Assembly: GCA_022822325.1 (NCBI GenBank)
Contig: JAJEBW010000014.1
Span: 33,661-97,660 of the forward strand
DNA length: 64,000 bases
Reading direction: 5' to 3'
From: Gemmatimonadota bacterium
GTDB lineage: Bacteria; Gemmatimonadota; Gemmatimonadetes; Longimicrobiales; Gaopeijiaceae
Made by a program: the position numbers and the translations under genes. Shown one piece after another: positions 57,525 to 64,000 of the stretch (position 1 is the first letter of the stretch; every line of letters starts with the position of its first letter). The notes under the pieces are model-generated. The model saw nothing but the letters and a program-made list of their open reading frames with translations, had not been told where the DNA came from and made no database searches.

Positions 57525-57789
57525 GGGGTCGGGCTCCTGCGGATTGGGGGTCGCGATTGACAAGGATTACAGTACGACGAACGGGGCCGTTGGCGCGAGG
57601 TAGTGGGGGCGGAGACGGGACAGGCTCGGTCCCGAACGCCGCGCCGGCCAACAGCGACAAGAGCTACCTGGCCTACATGGCCGCGCGCCTCCTCGAAATG
57701 CGCCCGGGCGCCCGAAGCACGCTCGGCGTGGAAGGAGCTGGCCGCGATGAGGAACCGGCTGGGAGCCGAGCAGTCCCCCCGACCCGCCC
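57525..57789. other. Gap with a possible frameshifted gene fragment
   Basis: On the plus strand, SDKSYLAYMAARLLEMRPGA in one frame is followed in another by PEARSAWKELAAMRNRLGAE and a stop near 57796. The two pieces look like one broken protein end, but I cannot name the family. No promoter is obvious. Confidence 0.3.
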
Positions 57790-59631
57790 TCACCTAACCC
57801 AGAACGACCCCATCATGCCCGCGTCCAGGTGCTCGGCGATGTGGCAGTGGATCATCCATTCGCCGGGATTCGAGGCCTCCATGAGGATGTCCACGGTGGA
57901 GCCGACCGGAACCAGCACGGTGTCCTTCCAGGCGAGATTGCGGTTGGGGACGCCGTCGCGCGAGAGGACGAGGAAGCGCTGGCCGTGCAGGTGAATGGGG
58001 TGATGCATCGGATGGAAGGCGCCGGCGTCGTTGCGAAGCCGAATCCTGACCACGTCGCCGAGGGAGAAGCGCCAGTCGATCTCGGCGTTCTCGGGGGCAG
58101 GCGCCGCATCTGCGGCATGGGCGGCGTCCGCGGCAACGACTGAATCGCGCGCATCGGCCGGGCCGAAAGGGTTGCTCTGGCCGGTGACGTCGCGCAGGAT
58201 CCAGCGCACCTCGTTCGATGTGGACAGCCAGTTCATGTTGGGCATGCCGTCGGTCCATTCGACGGGGGGCCGGTAGATGGTGTCGATGGAGATGAACTGC
58301 TGCACAAGTATGGGGAGCCCCTCGATGTCCACCGTAAGAAGGAGTTCCCGGTCCGGGGGGCGATCGAAGTGCGGACGGAATCGCGCAAGCTCAACGGCGA
58401 GAACGCTGTCCGGTCGCATTCGGGCGTGGGCCGCGGCGAGGTCGTCGGCCTCCTCCACCGGATTTCCTGCAACCGTGACCGCGCCCAGGGTGTCGATTGC
58501 GGTGTAGAACTCGCCCCGCATATGGTCCACCGCCTGCACCTGGTTGAGCAACGCGAAGGTTCCGGTCCGGGGGAAGCGAACCTCGACGATGTAGCGCTCG
58601 GCCGGCGCGATCACAAGCGATTCCACCATCATCTCCCGCTCGAAGCGCGACAGGTCGGTCGCCACGAGCTTCATCTCGTGACCGGCGAAGTTGAGGTTGT
58701 AGCTGCGCGTGTTGGAGACGTTGGTGACGAAGAAGCGCACGACCTCGCCGGGACGCACCGTTGCGCCGTAGCGCTCCTCGCCATTGACCAGCATGACATT
58801 GCCGAAACGCCCCATGATGCTGAAGTTGGCGGCGCCCCTGCCCCAGGGAAGCAGCTCGTCGCCATCGACAAGAAGGTCGTCCACCATGATGAACTCTTCG
58901 CGGCTGGCCGGACCGAAATAGTCGTCGCGCGCGGGATCGACCATCATGTTGCCGTAGAGACCGCCGTCCTGCTGAATGTCTTCGCGCACATGCGGGTGAT
59001 ACCAGTAGAGGCCCGCGTCGGGGAAGACGATCTCGTAGGTGAACTCGCCGCCGGGCGGGACGGGTGGCTGGGTGACGTCGGGAACGCCGTCGAAGCGGTT
59101 GTCGAGGCGGAGGCCGTGCCAATGAATGGTGGAGGGGAGGTCGATTGCGTTGCGGAAGCGAACCACAACGCGGGTGTGCTGGCCGACGCGCAACAATGGC
59201 CCCGGGTATTGGCCGTTGAAGCCGTACATGACGAAGGTGCGTCCGCCGATCCTGCGTTTCACGATGCGGGCCTCGAGCGCAATCGTGTCGCCGTCGGCGA
59301 GGTGGACGATTTCGCGCGGGGTTGCCCAGGCGAGCGAGGCGGTGTCGATGCCTTCGCCGGGAAGAAAGGGGTCGACCGAGGGGCTGACTCCCCGGAGTCC
59401 CGGCAACATGGGGTTGCGCAGCATGGGGATGATCATCTCGCCGGATGTGCGCACCGAGTCCATCGGCATGGCCATCTGCATCTGCATCGTCGCGGCGCCG
59501 GAGCGGGCGGTGTCCTGGGGGGCGGGGGAATGCGCGAGGGCTGCGGCGGGCGTGGCGAGCGCGGCGGCAGCGGCGAGGGCGAAGGCGGCGGGGCCGCGGA
59601 GGGCGAAGAAGCGCACAACGGGGGAAGGCAT
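57790..59631 (-). CDS. Multicopper oxidase
   Basis: A 613-residue exported three-domain oxidase. ATG 59631 gives a clean signal (ALAAAAALATPAAALAHS); the mature N-terminus is Met-rich (MQMQMAMPMDS), which may bind copper. Copper ligands are all present: HWHG at 170-173, HPH at 212-214, HPMHHPIHLHG and HCHIAEH near the C-terminus. The last motif's Cys is the type 1 ligand. It oxidises a metal ion or phenol with O2. It is followed by the LVIVD gene. Confidence 0.92.
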   Translation of the reverse strand: MPSPVVRFFALRGPAAFALAAAAALATPAAALAHSPAPQDTARSGAATMQMQMAMPMDSVRTSGEMIIPMLRNPMLPGLRGVSPSVDPFLPGEGIDTASLAWATPREIVHLADGDTIALEARIVKRRIGGRTFVMYGFNGQYPGPLLRVGQHTRVVVRFRNAIDLPSTIHWHGLRLDNRFDGVPDVTQPPVPPGGEFTYEIVFPDAGLYWYHPHVREDIQQDGGLYGNMMVDPARDDYFGPASREEFIMVDDLLVDGDELLPWGRGAANFSIMGRFGNVMLVNGEERYGATVRPGEVVRFFVTNVSNTRSYNLNFAGHEMKLVATDLSRFEREMMVESLVIAPAERYIVEVRFPRTGTFALLNQVQAVDHMRGEFYTAIDTLGAVTVAGNPVEEADDLAAAHARMRPDSVLAVELARFRPHFDRPPDRELLLTVDIEGLPILVQQFISIDTIYRPPVEWTDGMPNMNWLSTSNEVRWILRDVTGQSNPFGPADARDSVVAADAAHAADAAPAPENAEIDWRFSLGDVVRIRLRNDAGAFHPMHHPIHLHGQRFLVLSRDGVPNRNLAWKDTVLVPVGSTVDILMEASNPGEWMIHCHIAEHLDAGMMGSFWVR

Positions 59632-59734
59632 GGCGGGCGCCGGGAAAGTCAACGGGCGAGGGGGGCGGTGGGGCAAGGGTCGGCGGGGCAAGGGTCGGCG
59701 AGACCGGATTGGGGGGACCCGGCCGGGCGGAGAA

Positions 59735-60319
59735 TCAGCGGGACCAGGGGGGGACGACGCGGTTCATGCGCGCATAGGCGATCGCCTGGCCGAGGTGCTC
59801 GTTCATGTGGGTGACGAGTTGCAGCAGGACGGCCCAGCTCGCGACGTCGCGGCCGTACAGCTCGGTCGGCGCGGCAAGATCGGCGTCGCTCATCCCGGCG
59901 ATGACCTTGCGCACATGGTCCATCGATGCGACCAGAATCGGGAGCGCCTGATTCTTCGTGGTCACCTCGTCTTCCAGCGATTCGTAATCGAAGAGGGTTC
60001 CGACAACGTCGTCGCCCCTTGCGGCGAGTGCGCCCGGCGGCTCGATCCCGAGATTCAGATGCGGATACATGTAGTTGTAGCTCGCGACGTGCATGTACAT
60101 GTGGGCCACGCTCATCGTGCCTTCCATCGGCGACCATCCGTACGACTCGGCGGGCATCGCCTCGGCCAGCGCGACGATCTTCCGGGCCGCAGCCTCGAAC
60201 TGGCCGGTGATCTCTGCGCGAAAATCGGGGGTTTGCGCGGCGGCGGCAGTGGGTGGAAGAAGCGCGGCGAGGGTGGCCGCGAGGAAGATGGGGAGGAGCG
60301 GGGGGCGGGTGGCGTTCAT
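59735..60319 (-). CDS. Secreted DinB-like protein
   Basis: A 194-residue four-helix protein of the DinB/YfiT type with metal-ligand-like His residues in SVAHMYMHVASYNYMYP and LVTHMNEHLGQAIAYARM. Unusually it has a signal peptide (FLAATLAALLPPTAAAAQ), so it works outside the cytoplasm. First gene of the minus-strand cluster with the multicopper oxidase, 103 bases upstream of it. Confidence 0.85.
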   Translation of the reverse strand: MNATRPPLLPIFLAATLAALLPPTAAAAQTPDFRAEITGQFEAAARKIVALAEAMPAESYGWSPMEGTMSVAHMYMHVASYNYMYPHLNLGIEPPGALAARGDDVVGTLFDYESLEDEVTTKNQALPILVASMDHVRKVIAGMSDADLAAPTELYGRDVASWAVLLQLVTHMNEHLGQAIAYARMNRVVPPWSR

Positions 60320-60663
60320 GGGGACAGTCCTTTGGGGGGGTGGGGCGGTCCGCGGCCCGGTGGATGAGAGTTGGCCGTGAAGGCGGGGCGGGGGGATTGG
60401 GTGGCGGGATGGGAGGGAATCTTGGCGCCGGCGGGCGGCCCGGGCAAATGACCCGTCGCTGGCGGCGCTGGCCTGATGCGGCTAGATTTTTAGTGCCATT
60501 TCCAAAAATGCAGTGCCACTTCAAAAAAACCGCGAAAAACCGAAGTGCCGCTTCGCATCTGGCAGCAGATCGGTGAAGTCGGGGCCGGCCGGTTCCGCTC
60601 CCGCTTCTGGGTCCATTCCGCTTCCAACGCCTGCCTTCGCCCACCTTCGCCCACTCTCGGTCC
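60320..60663. repeat. AT-richer gap with AAGTGCCACTTC-type repeats
   Basis: 344 bases between divergent genes. Near 60491-60555 three copies of AGTGCCATTTCC / AGTGCCACTTC / AGTGCCGCTTCG sit among A-runs (CCAAAAATG, CAAAAAAACC), the most AT-rich spot of this part. It probably holds the promoters of both flanking genes; no gene seen. Confidence 0.5.
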
Positions 60664-61836
60664 ATGTTCCAGTCCACGCTGCCACGCAAGCTGATTCTTC
60701 CCGAGCCGGGCACCGAGACCTTCTTCCTCTGGGGCCCGCGCCAGACGGGGAAGACGACGCTGCTGAGGCGGCGCTACCCGAATGCGCGGTGGATCGATCT
60801 GCTATTGAACGACGAATTCAGGCGCTACGCGACTCGCCCCGAGCTCTTGCGCCAGGAGATCGAAGCGGAGGGCGCCGAACCGGGTCGTCAGGTTGTGATC
60901 GACGAAATCCAGAAGGTCCCCGCTATTCTCGACGAGGTCCACTGGCTCATCGAAAACCGTGGAATCCGCTTTGCGCTATGCGGGTCAAGCGCGCGCAAGG
61001 TCCGCCGCGGCGCCGCCAATCTGCTGGGTGGGAGGGCGATCCGGTACGAGTTGCGTGGGTTGACCGCGGCCGAACTGGGGGATTCATTCGATCTGGACCG
61101 TCTTCTCAACGCGGGATACCTGCCGCGCGTGTACCAGTCTGCCCAGCCCCGCCGCCTGCTCGACGCCTATATCGCCGACTACCTGAAGGAAGAGGTGGCT
61201 GCGGAGGGTCTCCTGCGCAACCTGCCCGCCTTTGCGGATTTCCTGGACATCGCCGCGCTGGGCGACACCGAACCAGTCAACTTCTCCAACATCGCGCGCG
61301 AATGCGGAGTGTCGAGCCACACCGTCAAAGCGTGGTACGGCATCCTCGAAGACACCCTTCTGGGCCGCTGGCTTCCCGCCTGGCGAAAACGTCCCAAACG
61401 ACGTGTGGCCACCGCGCCGAAGTTCTATTTCTCCGATGTCGGCGTTGTGAATCGATTGGCCCGCAGAGGAAGCGTTGTGCGCAAGTCGCGAAGCCATGGC
61501 AAAGCCTTCGAGAATTGGGTGCACCACGAACTGGCGGCGTGGCTGGCCTGCACCGGCTTCGACGGGGAACTGACCCACTGGCGGCTTCCGAGCGGCGTGG
61601 AGGTGGACTTCGTAGTGGGCGAGATGCGGCTGGCCGTCGAGGCGAAGGCGACGGGCGTGGTTGCCACGCAACACCTGAAGGGACTGCGGACGCTGGCGCG
61701 CGAGCGCGAGGTGGGGCGGCGAGTGGTCGTGAGTCTTGAACCGCGGGCGCGGCGCACCGGGGATGGGATTGATGTATTGTCGGCGGAAGGCTTTGTGGAA
61801 CGGTTGTGGAGCGGCGAGCTTGTGGGGGAGTCGTAG
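60664..61836 (+). CDS. AAA ATPase with C-terminal DUF4143 nuclease-like domain
   Basis: A 390-residue protein. Walker A is GPRQTGKTT at 24-32, Walker B VVIDEIQKVP near 80. The C-terminal domain has FENWVHHELAAWLAC and EVDFVVGEMRLAVEAKA, whose D...E-x-K pattern is that of the DUF4143 restriction-like fold. Family members are widespread accessory proteins, with toxin, transport or regulatory roles suggested but unproven. It stands alone. Confidence 0.87.
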   Translation: MFQSTLPRKLILPEPGTETFFLWGPRQTGKTTLLRRRYPNARWIDLLLNDEFRRYATRPELLRQEIEAEGAEPGRQVVIDEIQKVPAILDEVHWLIENRGIRFALCGSSARKVRRGAANLLGGRAIRYELRGLTAAELGDSFDLDRLLNAGYLPRVYQSAQPRRLLDAYIADYLKEEVAAEGLLRNLPAFADFLDIAALGDTEPVNFSNIARECGVSSHTVKAWYGILEDTLLGRWLPAWRKRPKRRVATAPKFYFSDVGVVNRLARRGSVVRKSRSHGKAFENWVHHELAAWLACTGFDGELTHWRLPSGVEVDFVVGEMRLAVEAKATGVVATQHLKGLRTLAREREVGRRVVVSLEPRARRTGDGIDVLSAEGFVERLWSGELVGES

Positions 61837-61888
61837 TTGCGAATCGGTCCGGGCAATCCGGCCATTTGCCAGGGGATCCGGCGCTTTT

Positions 61889-62392
61889 CTAAGAGTTGGG
61901 CGAGCCCAGGCCCACGAACCGCTCCCTGATCTCCGGCGGCGGCAGGGGACAGGAATCGACGCGCGGAAACCAGCGGTAACGATTGCGGGCGAAGGCGCGA
62001 TAGGCTGCGTCGCGAAGGGGACGGGGGACGAGAAGCGCGGCCGCGGCAAACGGCCAGGGAAAGCGCAGGCGGCGAGCGATCCGCAGCGCGGCGGTCGAAG
62101 CGAAATGGATGCCCTTGCCATCGACCAGGATCATGGCGTCGGGGAGCGCGCCGGGGTTGAGTTCGGGATCGGCTTGCGCGAGGATTCGATGCGCGGCGGC
62201 CGAGTGCAGCGGGGCAAAGCGAAAATGGGCGGTGCGGTCGCGTCGAATTACCCAGCGCACCGTCCGGTTGCAGAAGCTGCAGTGGCCGTCGAAGAGGACG
62301 ACGGGCCGGGACTGCGGCGGCGGATTCGCTTCGAGCATGGGCGGAATCCCCGGCTTCAAATCCTCAGTTCGCGACATCAAATCATCGGACAT
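61889..62392 (-). CDS. DCC-family thiol-disulfide oxidoreductase (DUF393)
   Basis: A 167-residue protein. The family motif is VVLFDGHCSFCNRTVRWVIR with C-x2-C, followed by RFAPLHSAAAHRILA. No signal peptide, so probably cytoplasmic. The N-terminal 30 residues (MSDDLMSRTEDLKPGIPPML) come from degenerate repeat sequence with several possible start codons. Confidence 0.85.
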   Translation of the reverse strand: MSDDLMSRTEDLKPGIPPMLEANPPPQSRPVVLFDGHCSFCNRTVRWVIRRDRTAHFRFAPLHSAAAHRILAQADPELNPGALPDAMILVDGKGIHFASTAALRIARRLRFPWPFAAAALLVPRPLRDAAYRAFARNRYRWFPRVDSCPLPPPEIRERFVGLGSPNS

Positions 62393-62469
62393 CACATCCT
62401 CGAATAGTGCTGAGAGGACGCCGGACGGCGGGCAACGGGCTGACCAACGAACCTGCCGGACGCACGAAT

Positions 62470-62690
62470 ATGGGCGTACGGACTGCGCCTTCAAGATGGC
62501 CGCTTCCAGGTCACGGTGTCCAGCAACCCCTACGGTCCCGCGCTTCAGATCACCGGGGACTGCGGGCGGTGGGGGCAGCTTCCGGCGGGGCCCGCCTGCA
62601 AAGACGGGGACGCGGTGGCTGGACGGGTGGGACGTGCCGGTCTCCGATGGCGACGCGGTGCTCTTCATGCAGGCGGTGTCGGGGGGGTGA
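62470..62690 (+). pseudogene. Relic with a MoaD/ThiS-like C-terminus
   Basis: The frame ending at 62690 finishes TRWLDGWDVPVSDGDAVLFM QAVSGG (two adjoining pieces), which matches the DGDxVxxxPxVSGG tail of sulfur-carrier proteins of the MoaD/ThiS type, including the terminal Gly-Gly. Another frame just upstream reads RLQDGRFQVTVSSNPYGPAL and belongs to something else. No intact gene fits, so this is mixed debris between the DCC gene and the fragment at 62775. Confidence 0.4.
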
Positions 62691-62729
62691 GCGGCGAGCG
62701 GGTTTGACAAGGGGGGAAGGCTGGCCTAC

Positions 62730-62752
62730 GGTTTTCGGGCCGGGAAAGCCCG
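62730..62752 (+). other. GC-rich hairpin
   Basis: TCGGGC and GCCCGA, separated by about seven bases, can pair just upstream of the ORF at 62775. No U-tract follows, so a terminator role is not supported. Confidence 0.3.
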
Positions 62753-62774
62753 AGCTGCGGATCAACGATGCGCG

Positions 62775-62999
62775 ATGGAGATGGATCGTGACGAAACCGC
62801 CGAAAACCACGAATCGGAATCGGCCATGGGACCCGAGGAGATCGTCGGGGAGTGGCTTGTGGAGTGTCGGGAGGTGATGGTCGCCGTCGGGTTGCGGTTC
62901 TTCGGAGACGAGGAGTTGGCGAATGAGATGGCTCAGCAGGCGTGCCTCGTGGCGATGAAGCGGGTCCGGAACGACCCGAGTCTTGTTCGCATCGAGTGA
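62775..62999 (+). CDS. Small ORF, possibly truncated sigma-factor-like
   Basis: A 74-residue acidic protein, with GDEELANEMAQQACLVAMKR resembling the helix of sigma-70 region 2 but lacking the rest of the domain. It ends 14 bases before the secreted protein gene and may be translated with it. Weak evidence of function. Confidence 0.4.
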   Translation: MEMDRDETAENHESESAMGPEEIVGEWLVECREVMVAVGLRFFGDEELANEMAQQACLVAMKRVRNDPSLVRIE

Positions 63000-63012
63000 G
63001 CGCACCAGGACC

Positions 63013-63987
63013 ATGACTATGAGAAACCCGGTCACCCGGCTGCTCGCGATGATCGCAATCGAACTGGCTGCGGTGGGTGCGCTTTCGGAGCATGGAGCGC
63101 AAAGCCAGGGCATCGGTCCAGGAGTGTTCGGCCCACTTATCGAGGCTTGCGAAATGGACCGCAGCCCGCTGCAGACTCGGATCATCGTCCAGAGCTCGCT
63201 GGCAGGTGCGGACGCTGAGTGGACTGAGGGTGGGTGGGTCGCCCTGGATGACGACTCTGGCGAAGTCCTGTTGCTGGACGAGACCGTCGAATTGACAGAA
63301 CGTTGGGCAGTCGGGCGATCCGGGATAGGGAGAGCATCGCCGTTGATCGTGGGCGGCAGAACGACGGGGTTCATCAACGAGGAGGGACTGACACTGACGG
63401 GTGGCCGCGGGCCGTATCCGATCTTCGGAGAGGCGGACCATGCGGTTGCCGCCGACATGAACCAGGTGATCTATGCGTCGGGAGGGAGCATTTTCACGCT
63501 GGACCTTTCCAGCTCAGGGCCGAAGAGATTGTACACTTCACAGGACTTCGGGATCAGCGTGGATGAGACGAAGGGACTGCCTCCCGATGGCCTCGTGCGT
63601 AGAGGCGGCGATGGGGCGTTATACGTCGCCTGGCGGGCCCAATCATCGATCTGGAGGCTTGAGGAGAACGGGCTGCCCATGATGGTGGTCCAGCGATGCG
63701 TGCCGGAGGCATTGAGGCGTACGCACCTTGATGCGCCATTGATCGACCTTGGACACCTGGGATTCACGGAAGAGGTCAGCATATCAGTATCGTCGATCAG
63801 CGACTTTGTCGTCCTGAACTCAGGGGACGTGTTGGTCCTGGGTGAGCTGAAAGTCGGGCCTGTACCGGTTCCGGTTTCCTGGACAAGTGGACGGCCTAAA
63901 CATCAGGCCGCCTTTCTGCTGAGCTTTTCGCGGGCACGGGCCGGGGTGATGTACCCGTGCCGCTGCAGAAGCCAGCCGTTGTTGTAA
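63013..63987 (+). pseudogene. Secreted beta-rich protein truncated by an IS3-family element
   Basis: ATG 63013 (or 63019) gives a signal peptide (NPVTRLLAMIAIELAAVGAL). The mature protein has propeller-like segments (WVALDDDSGEVLLLDETVEL, GSIFTLDLSSSGPKRLYTSQ) and breaks off near 63885, after VGPVPVPV. The remaining codons to 63987 are antisense to the transposase and not part of the original gene. So the gene has lost its 3' end to an insertion. Confidence 0.65.
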
Positions 63988-64000
63988 CGCTCGATGAAGT
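63880..64000 (-). mobile_element. IS3-family insertion sequence, right-edge partial
   Basis: The minus strand from 64000 reads FIERYNNGWLLQRHGYITPA and REKLSRKAA-stop (63903), the typical C-terminus of IS3-family OrfB/DDE transposases. The sequence GGACAAGTGGACGGCC just past the stop resembles the terminal inverted repeat of such elements. The element extends beyond the window. Confidence 0.75.

Overview
The window is GC-rich, densely coded DNA from a Gram-negative bacterium. It is rich in secreted lipoproteins, has a TonB-receptor relic, and uses Tat, lipobox and Sec signals throughout. Gemmatimonadota or a similar environmental lineage would fit: S9 peptidase, LVIVD-repeat, DinB, DUF393-like and DUF3526-like families, ankyrin lipoproteins, and an imuA-imuB-dnaE2 mutasome. 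This lineage is an inference; no rRNA or tRNA is visible to test it. No CRISPR array was seen.

Region 1 (1-14602) is a quinohemoprotein amine dehydrogenase (QHNDH) locus. It encodes QhpG (flavin hydroxylase, cut by the window edge), QhpA (diheme alpha subunit), QhpD (radical SAM cross-linking enzyme), QhpC (gamma subunit with every known cross-link residue), QhpB (propeller beta subunit), QhpF (ABC transporter) and QhpE (subtilisin-like leader peptidase). The logic follows the Paracoccus system. QhpD makes Cys-Asp/Glu thioethers in QhpC, QhpG hydroxylates its Trp, QhpE removes the leader, QhpF moves the peptide out, and the A-B-C complex oxidises amines in the periplasm. Three unrelated genes interrupt the locus: a small lipoprotein, a roughly 1145-residue ankyrin lipoprotein on the opposite strand, and a second ankyrin protein. 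The two ankyrin proteins share a Cys-Trp header module.

Region 2 (14685-24687) holds a convergent AraC-type/SARP-type regulator pair. It is followed by a membrane protein with three winged-helix-like segments, a minus-strand HTH-zinc-ribbon/RDD/DsbA-like operon, and a plus-strand operon of a small protein, PduO-type cobalamin adenosyltransferase and an alpha/beta hydrolase. Region 3 (24950-27549) has a lipoprotein, decayed IS3 and TonB-receptor fragments and an orphan polyamine-type binding protein.

Region 4 (27865-38271) is a damage-tolerance module, imuA-imuB-dnaE2, on the minus strand. It is split by a plus-strand restriction-modification island: a 5-methylcytosine methylase and a GHKL-ATPase/PD-(D/E)XK nuclease of the HgiDII type, preceded by a 63-codon ORF and a broken XRE-type HTH. 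Both imuA and dnaE2 carry GTTC-like direct repeats with an 11-bp period, resembling LexA boxes.

Region 5 (38937-43359) has secreted proteins, an FAD-linked oxidase and a second restriction-modification pair. Region 6 (43515-55458) has an ABC exporter with two permeases and a DUF2946-like protein, a frameshifted S9 peptidase, an amidohydrolase lipoprotein, a MATE pump, a Tat-exported epimerase-like protein and an orphan adenine methylase. Region 7 (55466-64000) has a minus-strand multicopper oxidase/LVIVD/DinB cluster, an AAA-DUF4143 ATPase, a DCC thiol oxidoreductase and fragments ending at an IS3-family element that truncates a secreted protein gene at the right edge.

Two repeat classes recur between genes. 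One is a dispersed element of about 75 bp in three copies, near 35.3, 38.4 and 47.8 kb. The other is loose tandem arrays of 10-20 bp units at many gene borders, several of which are translated into N-termini or linkers.
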